The notes under the pieces were generated by a model that saw only the letters and a list, made by a program, of their open reading frames with translations, did not search any database and had not been told where the DNA came from. Of a stretch of DNA of 64,000 bases, positions 1 to 9,558 are shown piece by piece. The position numbers were made by a program, and so were the translations under genes. Source of the DNA: Alloascoidea africana (Eukaryota; Ascomycota; Alloascoideomycetes; Alloascoideales; Alloascoideaceae); NCBI GenBank assembly GCA_030581615.1, contig JAKTTT010000028.1, positions 186,001-250,000 of the forward strand, given 5' to 3'. Every line of letters begins with the position of its first letter. Position 1 is the first letter of the stretch.

Positions 1-1407
1 ATTGGCAGGACCAATTACCTCAAAAGGTTCTGGATGATCGGGCCCAGTTAATGGAAGTTGTGGAGAAGTTTCTTTTGGACTCTCTTCAGCTTTTCTTTCT
101 ACCTCTTTTACTGGTTGTTCCTTCTTCTTCCGACCTTTCTTCCCCTTTGATAATGATCTCACTAGAGTTGACATTTTGGATGGTTTCTTGCTACGCCCAG
201 CTCTACCTTCATCTCGAGATTCTCCACCACTTTCTGCGCTTTTCATTGAATTGATATCATCTCTTAGAAAAGAAAACTCTTTGGTTTTCTTTTTGGGTGT
301 GGACTCCTTCGCAATAGGCTGTGCTTGAACACTAACATCGATATCACCGTTGTTAGGTGAAGAAGGAATATTGGACGCTTCAGGCCTAATAGACACTTTG
401 AAACTAGTACTTTCTCCACACTTTTGATCAAATGTTTCAATCTTCTGTTTGGCTTTCAGTGGTGGCATGTCTGTTTGAGTTGCCTTCTCCTTTGGTGGGA
501 CAGGGGGAGGCAACTCTTCGAACTTGCCCTTGCTTCTATCATGCTCTTGATCAAGATCAATACCAGGAGCAGGAACTGGAGCAGCGGTAGGAGTGTTTGT
601 GACCCCAGAGGCTGGAACTGGAAAAGGTTGGTAATAGGTTGCTGGAAAAGGGACACCAAAGTTGCTAGGATCAGCACCATTTCCAACCGTGGGATATCCG
701 ATGGGGAGGAATATGGGCATCACTTGTACGGGGGAACTATCCCTGGAATCTGTCGTTGAGCTTCGATGGATACTGGTCTTGAACTGCTGGCTAGCCTGGT
801 CCTCGACATAGATTTCCATCGATAAGACGCGCCGCCTTCCAGTTCGGTCTTTCTTTTTGTGGCTTTCGGACTGGGATCTTCTATGGTGATGACCTGTGCC
901 TGTGGATAGCTGAAGTTGTTTTCCTTCTCCTCCTGTAATGCTAGCACTTGTGCCAGAGTCATGGCCAGACGCGTTTCCAAAGTCGTTACTGGTATTGGGA
1001 CTAGACTGCTGAAGGTTTACAAACTCTCGAATCTCTGGCAGAACTTCCACTGTGGAATCTCGCTCGCGATCGCGATCGCGACTTCGGGATAAAGGAGGCT
1101 GGAAAGTGCTGAGCTTTCCTACCGAACCATTGGATTCAATGATAGGACCATCGTCGTCGCAATCTTCTTCTGGTCTCTGAATCCCAAGGCCAGTGAGAGA
1201 AGAGGACTCGACCTCATCCTCGCCGCTCTGCTGTTTAGGTCTCTTCCGCACCAGCTTCACGCTCCCATAACAATTTTTAAGGTTTATTGTGTCGCTTGGG
1301 GTAATGAACTCTCCAATAGCTGAGGAATGGGAGTTCGAAGGGTTTAAGATGGTGTAAAATGGGTCCTGAAGGACACTCGGGGATCGTTCTCGGCTCTCTT
1401 GGCTCAT
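1..1407 (-). CDS. Partial gene: N-terminal 469 residues of a Ser/Pro/Lys-rich protein of unknown function
   Basis: One uninterrupted minus-strand frame runs from an ATG at 1407 (in-frame TAA just upstream) to the left edge of the window, so the C-terminus is missing. The protein starts MSQESRERSPSVLQDPF. It is low in complexity, with an alternating Arg-Asp stretch (SRDRDRDRERD), a basic patch KKKDRTGRRR, a proline-rich PPPVPPK that resembles an SH3 ligand, and a very basic stretch around KGKKGRKKKEQ near the cut end. I see no catalytic domain. The style recalls large yeast polarity or scaffold proteins, but I do not recognise the family. It is kept because the frame stays open for 1.4 kb and covers the shorter overlapping frames here. 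Confidence 0.7.
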   Translation of the reverse strand, partial: MSQESRERSPSVLQDPFYTILNPSNSHSSAIGEFITPSDTINLKNCYGSVKLVRKRPKQQSGEDEVESSSLTGLGIQRPEEDCDDDGPIIESNGSVGKLSTFQPPLSRSRDRDRERDSTVEVLPEIREFVNLQQSSPNTSNDFGNASGHDSGTSASITGGEGKQLQLSTGTGHHHRRSQSESHKKKDRTGRRRVLSMEIYVEDQASQQFKTSIHRSSTTDSRDSSPVQVMPIFLPIGYPTVGNGADPSNFGVPFPATYYQPFPVPASGVTNTPTAAPVPAPGIDLDQEHDRSKGKFEELPPPVPPKEKATQTDMPPLKAKQKIETFDQKCGESTSFKVSIRPEASNIPSSPNNGDIDVSVQAQPIAKESTPKKKTKEFSFLRDDINSMKSAESGGESRDEGRAGRSKKPSKMSTLVRSLSKGKKGRKKKEQPVKEVERKAEESPKETSPQLPLTGPDHPEPFEVIGPAN

Positions 1408-1905
1408 GGTTAGGACTTTGGAGAGGGCTGAGTGGTTTTACGACCGGCTGGTATGAAATGGAATATGCACAGGATGTTTTTTTTTTTTGTCCAGCGATTG
1501 CGGCTGGCACCCACCACAAATAATATTCTGGTACGTTCTGCCAAAAAAGACTCTGCCCGGCGCCTAGCAAGAAAACGAGCCATTTTGAAGAAATCGGAGC
1601 AAACTCTTAATTTTCAAAAGGCTCACCGGAGATAGTAGAATTTTACCTTTTTGCTTATGATCAATTTATTGTATTAACTTGTATAAAAACCAAAACCCAA
1701 CCAGTACAAAAAAAACTCGCAAACCCATCAGCTTAATGAGAAGACAAATGAGAAAAACAAAAGCTATGCCGTATAAATATATAATAAATAAGTAGTAATA
1801 AATGCGTGGACCAATAGTATCAATACTTTTCTTTCGCTCTATAGTTGCCAACTCCATTCTTTCTATCATCCAGAGGAGTAACTGAGAATGTCTCTTTAGC
1901 CCTAT
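1408..1905. other. Intergenic: promoter of the left-edge gene and 3' region of PYP1
   Basis: About 0.5 kb lies between the ATG of the left-edge gene and the stop codon of the PYP1-like gene. The half near 1660-1860 is AT-rich. I see no further gene here. Confidence 0.5.
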
Positions 1906-2832
1906 TTAGAGCTCTGGATCTATCACACAGGTCTTCTCGGAAAGCAGCATTTCCTTTTGAGGAACATCGGACCAGATCTCTTTTTCCATATCGAGAGCAG
2001 AATCTATTGTGGTATCATCGCTATCAACGCTGTCTTCCCGGTGATAGATATTGTCTTCCAAAAGAGGAGCAATGGCATTCTGAATGTCTTCAAAGCTGTC
2101 ATATCCAATGTAAGGCAGGTCATTCTTTATGCAGTATCTCTCAAGAGACTCTCCTTTCCGAGCAAAAAGCACATCGGAGTGCTTTGCAACTGGGATATCG
2201 GAAATACCATCGCCAATCATGATGACAAGGGGTTCAAGGGGTAGTTCGGCAGCCTTGATCTTTCTAAACTTTTCCATCGATCTTGACTTGTCATGACCAA
2301 GCTCAGTATCGGGATGAATCCAAACAGGTTTCCAGGTCTCACCGTTGTTTTCAAGCTCTGCGTCGTTTGAGATGATATCGATTTGATCCGAACGTTCCTG
2401 GCCCAAGAACGCATCGAGAACTGTCCTGAGGATAGGTTTAAGACCAGCAGAGATGACTGTGAAGGAGACGTTTCTTGCCTGGACATAGTCGAAAAATTGG
2501 ATGAGCTTGGAATCAATTGTCATCTTCTCCTTCAGTGTTTCTTCAGCGTCAGTAGGAGAAACACTGAGCGTAGCCCACATTTCCTCGGAGCCTTCTTTGA
2601 AAGAGCGCTTTCCCTCTTCAATCGCATCGGTAAGCACTTTTCTCTTATCAGTGCCACATCCATGAGCGTCAACCAAAACATGGCCTGTATCTTGCATAAA
2701 CATTGTTCCATCAAAGTCAGAAACAACTGCAATGGGTCTGTTGAAACTTGGTGAGATGCTGGTGGTATTGGAATCCACAGACTCTAGACTAGAGTCAAAG
2801 GCATCATCGGAAAGGTAATGAGTTAAAGGCAT
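1906..2832 (-). CDS. PYP1: HAD-family phosphatase, Pyp1-like (polyol/sugar phosphate phosphatase)
   Basis: This 308-residue protein matches the yeast YNL010W/Pyp1 type of haloacid-dehalogenase hydrolase, related to PHOSPHO2-like enzymes, which removes phosphate from small metabolites in the cytosol. Visible motifs are the nucleophile loop SDFDGT (D39, D41), motif II VISAG near 126-130, the lysine in GHDKSRS (K182), and the metal-binding GDGISD at 207-212 followed by a conserved AK-DVLFA-type strand. It carries a Ser/Thr-rich N-terminal extension of about 35 residues compared with the yeast protein as I recall it. The ATG at 2832 is the first in frame. Family membership is strong. The exact substrate is inferred from yeast. 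Confidence 0.85.
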   Translation of the reverse strand: MPLTHYLSDDAFDSSLESVDSNTTSISPSFNRPIAVVSDFDGTMFMQDTGHVLVDAHGCGTDKRKVLTDAIEEGKRSFKEGSEEMWATLSVSPTDAEETLKEKMTIDSKLIQFFDYVQARNVSFTVISAGLKPILRTVLDAFLGQERSDQIDIISNDAELENNGETWKPVWIHPDTELGHDKSRSMEKFRKIKAAELPLEPLVIMIGDGISDIPVAKHSDVLFARKGESLERYCIKNDLPYIGYDSFEDIQNAIAPLLEDNIYHREDSVDSDDTTIDSALDMEKEIWSDVPQKEMLLSEKTCVIDPEL

Positions 2833-5800
2833 TGTAAGGATAAGAAGAGAATCAAAGAGTAATGAAACTGGTTGTTATACAAAAGTGTTTTGGTTTGGTG
2901 TTGAAAAAGCAAAAGAAAAGGAGCAGGAAAGCTCTACTTATACTAAACGTCATATTCTTGTTCCAACGTGGTTAGATACAATGACGAAGTGTATAATACT
3001 AGTGTTGGAGATACATAAAAAATGCATCAACAATTTTTTGCCTAAATGACTCGCTTCGCCCATATACTGAAAGCAACATGTATTTCTCTAGGTAAGATCC
3101 ACGCTAAACAAGACAACACCTAGCCAAGCTTGGTTACTTCAAAGAGAAGCCAACCCAACACTTTCTGCAGACCTGCATACGATTTGTATGTGCTTGGCTG
3201 TAATTAGCAAAAAGAGGGAGACCAGAAAACCAAAATACCGCGATTTTTGATTTGTCTTTAATCTGTTGCTAACTGTGTCTTTCCATTTTTCAGGACCTTA
3301 AAGGCTTCAAATTTATGGTCTTGTTTAGTGTCTAAACGAAACTACAAACAAGACGTATACTATTGAAAGCAAATGTCAAAAGCAAATGTCACTGGAAACA
3401 CTTCAGATGCTCAAAGTTTTTTCACAAGACCACATTACATCATCTCCGACCGACTTAATCGCCGGTGTAGAACCATCCATTAGGATCATCTAAATTTTTC
3501 CAACTCGGAAAAGGCGGACAGCGATAGTAACAAAAAGTGGTATTTCGAAAGTGTGTGTGAATATTTTATACCACAGGCATAAAATGGCCCCTCTTCTCTT
3601 TTTTTTCTAAACACAAAACAGGTTTCGAAATTTTTAGTCGCATAAGTTCATATTTTTTCTCAAAATATGTGCATAATTACAACTTTTTAAAGACAAATTG
3701 AGGTAAAGGATCGACATCTTTGATTCCAAAAAGATCGAGATCGGCATTGTAATAATGGCAGATCAGTGCCCAAATAAGATCAGACTAAGTACAAAATAAA
3801 ATGAATTTAAGACTGAATTAACTAGCACTTAAAATGGGAAATCACGTATCCAACCATTCTAACCATGGCCACGTTTTCAGCTTTTTTTGGGGGGGGATTT
3901 GAACCCCTCCTCTTTGGATGCCTACGTGATATAGATCTTCATAAAGATTTCGAGATGGAGATCCCTTCTTTTTGCGGAAAAATAGAGAGGTTTTAGGCCT
4001 CGTCCCTTTTCTACTTCTTCAAGTTGGGGTACTTTGAAATTAAAGCACAACGTCCGATTAGGATGAGAACATATTAATCAGATCACACGAAAACGATGAA
4101 GTTGGAAGCAAGCGATAAAAAAAATATGCCCTGATAACGAAGCCTAGAGATTAGATTTCAAAACGCATATGACAAAAAAACCCAAAAAAAAACCCCAAAA
4201 CTACGTCATATTTAAATTTTCCTGCAAATGGATCGTGAATCGCTCGTTCGGTTGTCCGGACTCTTCTACCGACCTTCACCGTTTAACAGTTTCAGATCTG
4301 CCCACGGGGAGGAAGCATTCTGGTATTCAACTTTTTTCCAAATACGTCTTTCAAAAAGAAATCACATCTTTTTTAACTACTACAAGTGATGATGATGCGT
4401 GCCAAACATCCACCTTATCCCAAAATGACACGACGAAACCCAGATCTGATCTAACTAAAGCTGTATAAACCGTAGATCTGAAAAAATGAACTGAAAATAA
4501 TCCGTGGATAATTGGTATTCTGGGAATATGATTATGATGATACAACGAGCATGCTCTTTTAACTTTAGATGATTTAATTGATCACTTTGTGATCTTACAT
4601 CATTTTTGCAATGATGATGATGATATCTGGGTGTATGCCGGCTTGGTTGTCATTTACCATTGTCCGTTTAATTCTAATCATCGACAAGATCTTCACAAGT
4701 GTTCTTCTTGGCTTGGCTTTTTTCCCATTATTCTCTTTTTGCCGTCCCGTTTTTCTTATCTATTATACTCCCCCATTGATATTTTTTATTATGTGCCATC
4801 CATCACTTCCCATCCAATCCGTGAGTCTAAATGCATAGAAAAAAGTCCAATTGTCCTTATCCTCATTCATATTCCAGTTGGGAAAGTCCAGACCAACTTC
4901 CCTATTAAAACGCTCTAGACCGTTGTGCGGTAATTAACTAAGCTCATCTTGGCTGGATGTTTAGTAACAACAACAACAACAACAACAGGTGTGTATTTCA
5001 GGGTCTAATTCAGACTCAGCCTTCTCCTCAAAACAGGGAAACAATATACAGATCGGTGCCCCTGATTACCACTCTAAACCCAATAAATACTTGAGCTGAA
5101 ACTTGTAAAAAAATTGTAATGGTCAAATAGAACAAAAAAAAAAAGAAAGGTGCAAAATGTTTGCGATCTTTCCGCAATCCTGAAACTTGAAGTAAGATAG
5201 ATAGATATCACACATACAAAATGTAAACATAATGACTTCATCATTACTTTATTAGATTCCAAGACACATACACCAAACAATTCATTCTTCCTTCCTTCCA
5301 TCATCATACATGTGTACAGTACATGTTTATTCAACCTGGATTTACAGTATAGATAAGTTTTAGATTCAGTATAGCCGAGAGTCCGAGCTCCACCAGCCTT
5401 GGAGCTAAATTAATTTGTACGCGCTCTAAATAAACTCATGAAATGGCCCCAAACAAACAAACAAGCAAAAAAATGTATGGTGGGTTAGAGAGCAATTAGA
5501 AAACTTTTTATTGTTTTAATTGATTGATTGATTTCGTGTATAGAATTCCGAGGCTATTTTCAGCAATCCATTCCAACATAGCCAGTTAATTACGGAATGA
5601 AAAAAATGTTTGTTACTAGATGTTAGCTGAAAAAATGCAAGTTTAAAATTTTTTTGGTCCTTAAGAGGTGCTGGGAGATCTTGAGTATACTGTAATTGTA
5701 AGACACGAGGGATGGATTTTAAAGACGAATCAAAATGGTGGACACAGGGTCCACGAGGCGAGGATGAACAGCAAAAAAACAAAACACAGTATACGTTGAA

Positions 5801-6468
5801 GAGGACACATACAAGACAATCTCAATCCCAGTTTGTGGTTGTGGTGATAGCCACTCCTTCATCACGGAGCTTGGATCTTCTCTTTATGGTTGATTTGATC
5901 GACGGTTTTTTTCTCTCCCAAATGGTTCAAACTATCCATGAACCAGGAACTCCGTGTTTCTCTGAAAGTAAATCTATGTTTCTTGTACACCGTAAAGGGA
6001 GTAGGCAATAGAAATTAATACTTGACGATGATACATATATATAATGGTATCAATTAAGATGTGAAACACCATCTGGATAACCAGCCCTAGTTGAAAGTAG
6101 CTGCTGTATCTAACAATCATTATTCAAAAATAAAACCAAAAAAAAGTCATCTCTTTGGTACAAGCATCACTTGTAGAATTCATCATGTCAAAAAAAATAT
6201 ATATGAAGAAAAAAAGGTGTAAAACCAGCATGAAAAACCATGTATATCAGAAAATGCGATAAGCAATAAGAGGCAAAAAAAAAAATTGAAAAAAAAATTG
6301 AAAAAAAAAAAATCTAAATTCCAGTGTTGTGTAATAATGTACATGAAAATTCCCTCTTTCCATTTTCTCAATACTCGAACATTAAACAAAAGTATTTACA
6401 TATGGACCAAAAAAACATAAAATGAATTTTCCTCAATTCACGAGCGACAACCCTGGCAAAAGAAGAAA
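2833..6468. other. Gene-free stretch of about 3.6 kb
   Basis: This AT-rich region lies between the 5' end of the PYP1-like gene and the 3' end of the SAT4-like kinase, both minus strand. No frame has recognisable protein character. I looked for tRNA, U-snRNA and 5S signals and found none that hold. It contains short tandem repeats (AAC repeats near 4967-4987, GAT repeats near 4611-4624) and several poly-A/T runs. An unannotated non-coding RNA or a long regulatory region is possible but not shown. Confidence 0.5.
4967..4987. repeat. (AAC)n microsatellite
   Basis: About seven perfect AAC units in the gene-free stretch upstream of the PYP1-like gene. Confidence 0.9.
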
Positions 6469-8076
6469 CTAGAATCCTCCTTCACCAGCTTCACACACGT
6501 TAACTGACCTCACCCATTCACTATTCAAGACCTGTTTGCCACTCAATCTCCTGCTAGGTATTGGATCCAGCATGGAATAGATTACGTTTCGGCATTTTGA
6601 GGACTTTAAAGATTCTATGGGAGCAAATCCATCTTTGTGTTTACGTCCTTGTAAATAACTTTTGTAATATGGATCTTCCGAAGGCTTTGCAATTTGCCAA
6701 ATGTAATGACCAGTACGCATGGACATATAAATAATGCCGCAAGACCATATATCAACCGCTCGAGGATCAAATTCTTTCTCAGTGTACTCTTCTGGTGCAA
6801 TATAAGGGGTTGAGCCACAAACACCATGGCTTAAATGGATTTCTGTTTCCCAAGCCATTTGGAAACACTCTGAGTTTCCAAAATCTGAAATTTTGAGACA
6901 ACCATTGGAAGTTAGGAGAAGATTTTCTGGCTTCAAGTCACAATGGGCAACACCCATTTTGTGCATATAAACAACGCCTCTAAGCAGTTGTTTGAAAAAA
7001 CAGTTTGCTTCAACGACTTCCAAACCACAATCACTTGCCAATATTAAAGAAAACAGGTCGCCTCCAGCACAGTATTCCATGACTTCGCAATAGTCCCCTT
7101 TTGCATCTTTCATAAGGTCTAGCGTATGAATAATGTTTTGATGGCGTAAAGAAGAGCTAATGCAGAATTCCGACGTTAGCCGTTTACTGAAATGTTGACT
7201 TGATTCTTCAGCTTTATGCTTAAAGTCTTTAACAGCATATAAAACTTCTTTCTTTGTAGTCTGATCGACTTTTTGGGCCAAGCGAACAACGCCGTAAGAA
7301 CCCTTGCCAATAACACCTTGGCATTTGCCATATTTTTCAAGAAACGATTTTTGACGGGTTGCAGAAGCAGAGGTTGAAGGAGTTTCACGGACAACGTGGG
7401 CAACATCTTTTTCGCCTCTTTCTATGGCGGAAACCAAGCCAGATATCATACTCAAATGGCCTTTTGTACCAGCTATAGGAGTAACGCCATCGCCCGCAAC
7501 CAAATCCGGCAAAGCAGAAACAGCTTCATCACGGATTTTCTTGTTTCGTATCAGGCTATTCAACATGCCACCAAGCTTTTCCTGGCGGCGAGTATTCTTC
7601 AAATGGTGCACGTGCAACTTTTTATCTTCATCGATGATGACGAACCTCTGAGGTTTCTCAGAAGAAGAGGAGGAAGAAGGAGTAGGGGAAGCTGCAGGTT
7701 TTTTAACCATTGACGATAAAGTTGAAGGTTCAGAAAGTGCAGCAGATGCAGCTGAGGCGGTTGGGGAGATATGGGAGCTGGATACAGAGGAAGAGCGAGT
7801 CACTGGATGATGAGTGTTTGTGACTGGAGTTGGGGGTAAAGGATTTTGTGGAGCTGAGGACCAGTTGACAGCACACTGGTGATCCGGATTGTTTTGCGGG
7901 AGAGCGCCAGAGATAGGAACTGAGACAGAGCCAGAGCCAGAGCCAGAGCCAGTAACAGGAACAGGAACAGGCTTTTTTTTGGAGGAGTGAAAAAGGCCAA
8001 CAAGCCGTGCGGACACACCTTTTGAAGAATGTTCGGGATGCTGACTGGTACTAGGCGTTACAGCAGCCAAAGCCAT
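6469..8076 (-). CDS. SAT4: Ser/Thr protein kinase, Sat4/Hal4-like (ion homeostasis), with an HCD catalytic loop
   Basis: This 535-residue kinase belongs to the fungal Npr1/Hal5/Sat4 group, which controls potassium transport and salt tolerance by stabilising Trk-type transporters. The low-complexity N-terminus includes GS repeats around 43-50. A basic HHLKN-RRQEKL box at 157-167 precedes the kinase domain and is shared with Sat4. The kinase domain covers about 249-525: glycine loop GKGSYG (257-262), K283, the stretch SKRLTSEFCISSSL, catalytic loop HCDLKPEN (378-385), DFG (398-400), and the CGS-PYIAPEEY activation segment. The catalytic loop reads His-Cys-Asp where Sat4 has His-Arg-Asp, which makes it a non-RD kinase. 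The DNA reads TGT for Cys379. All other catalytic residues are present, so it should be active. Assignment to Sat4 rather than a paralogue rests on the N-terminal box and the C-terminal region. Confidence 0.9.
   Translation of the reverse strand: MALAAVTPSTSQHPEHSSKGVSARLVGLFHSSKKKPVPVPVTGSGSGSGSVSVPISGALPQNNPDHQCAVNWSSAPQNPLPPTPVTNTHHPVTRSSSVSSSHISPTASAASAALSEPSTLSSMVKKPAASPTPSSSSSSEKPQRFVIIDEDKKLHVHHLKNTRRQEKLGGMLNSLIRNKKIRDEAVSALPDLVAGDGVTPIAGTKGHLSMISGLVSAIERGEKDVAHVVRETPSTSASATRQKSFLEKYGKCQGVIGKGSYGVVRLAQKVDQTTKKEVLYAVKDFKHKAEESSQHFSKRLTSEFCISSSLRHQNIIHTLDLMKDAKGDYCEVMEYCAGGDLFSLILASDCGLEVVEANCFFKQLLRGVVYMHKMGVAHCDLKPENLLLTSNGCLKISDFGNSECFQMAWETEIHLSHGVCGSTPYIAPEEYTEKEFDPRAVDIWSCGIIYMSMRTGHYIWQIAKPSEDPYYKSYLQGRKHKDGFAPIESLKSSKCRNVIYSMLDPIPSRRLSGKQVLNSEWVRSVNVCEAGEGGF
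7925..7974. repeat. Short tandem repeat inside the SAT4-like gene
   Basis: Hexamer-type repeats (GAGCCA, then AGGAAC units on the plus strand) encode the Gly-Ser and Pro-Val runs near residues 36-52 of the kinase. Confidence 0.8.
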
Positions 8077-9558
8077 TGCCCTTTTCCCGATCCACCTGAC
8101 GGCAAAATATTAACTAACCAATTGAATGCCCCTTCTTACCAAGCAGCGCCGAGTAAAAAAGGTACGAAATGCGACTAGAGACCAAGAAGAGCTTCCTGGT
8201 TCTCGACTATAAGACAAATTTTTGTTTTGTTTTGTTTTGATTTGTTCTGTTTATTTTCAGAGTTGATCTTTGCAGTGAACTCGTTACAACACACACAGAG
8301 ATGATTGTTGTTGCTGAAGCAGTTTGTAGTTGCAGTTGGTAGCTGAGCGCTAAGCAAGTCAAAGTGACAAGAAGTCCACAGAAAAAAGACACCAGGCAGC
8401 TGCAAAGCAGTGGCGCCTTTGACCAGAAAGATAAATTAGTGTGGAGTGAAAGGAAAGAACGATCAGAAAAGCGGCCAAGATAAAGGAAAGAAGAAAGGTG
8501 ACAAAGGGCAGAAAACAGAAAAAACCGTAGGCGCGATTTTTTTTTTCTCTGCCCAAAGTGTAACTTTACTGCTGCAAGGAATTATGTAATTATGAGTCGG
8601 GGACACCCGCGTAAACGCCGGCACGGGGCAGCGTAAACACGGGCACGCCGCCAGCCCCAGTTTAGGGCATCCCAGCGATTCCAGAGCGGGCAGAAAGTGA
8701 GCTGACGGGATAGAACGAGGGGTGCGATGGAGCGAGAGGCAGGCGAGGCCAAGGCGAGGCCAAGGCGAGGTCCTGGCAGGCCGTGGCAGGCCGTGGCAGG
8801 CCGTGGGCGAGACAGAGGCTGCGCGGAACAGCCGGTCAGGCTACTTTTCACCTGGAAGCTTTCTGATTTCTCCTGTGTCCGCCCACGTTCCCACTCTAAA
8901 CTGCCAAAAACTTTCCGCTCTGGGCCCGTTTCAGTGCGAATCTTAATCTCGAGATAGCAGAGGCAGCGGCAGCAGCAGTAGCAGAGGCAGAGGCAGAGGC
9001 CGTTGCGTTACCTTCCCGTCCCTTCCCTTCTGTAGAGAACCCGTCGTATTTCTGAAGCAGGCTCCTTCTGCATTCTCCAGCTGTTGGACTTAGAATACTC
9101 CTCCTCCAACGTTCAATACAAAATACAAAACACAAAATGCAAACGGCAGGACCGCGATCTTTTTTCTTCCGACTCACAGCGCCCCGTGGATCCAAGCTTC
9201 CGAGCTAGAGGGAAGGCTTCTACACCGAGCTAGCTTCTCTCGGTCCTGCTCCCTACCTCTATTCCTTTTTTTCTCTGTAGCTCCGACTCCTTCACCACTC
9301 CCACTCCCAGAGTTACACCGTGCCCAGATGTACGCCGAAACGGTCGCGTCTGTTATTAAATTCCCATCCTCTTTCTGACCGGCCCAAAAGGAAACAAATC
9401 TTCTCTCTCTTTCCCTATAGTCCCACGACTGTGTCTTCTGGTTCTTCTTGCGTAGGAAGTACAGCCAGAATACTGTAAAAGAATCCATTCTTTGCTCTCA
9501 ATGATATCACCACCATAGACTGTACACTCTCCATTCCCAAGGCTTCTGATTGGAAAAC
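8077..9558. other. Divergent intergenic region of 1.5 kb with a GC-rich repeat island
   Basis: This region is the shared upstream area of the SAT4-like gene (minus) and the Ser/Asn-rich gene (plus). It begins AT-rich, with TTTTG repeats near 8219-8240, then switches to a GC-rich island at about 8590-8830. A pyrimidine-rich leader lies just before the plus-strand ATG. I see no convincing gene. Confidence 0.5.
8741..8807. repeat. GC-rich minisatellite (two repeat families)
   Basis: Roughly three copies of an 11-base unit (CCAAGGCGAGG type, 8741-8770) are followed by three copies of a 10-base unit (CCGTGGCAGG, about 8775-8805). A GCAGAG/GCAGCG purine repeat lies further on, at about 8957-9000. 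Confidence 0.85.

Noticed and set aside
3883-3990. A T-arm-like GGGGTTCAAATCCCC on the minus strand that suggests a tRNA
   Set aside because: No matching acceptor stem, A box or anticodon arm could be found upstream, and the flanks are G/C and A/T runs.
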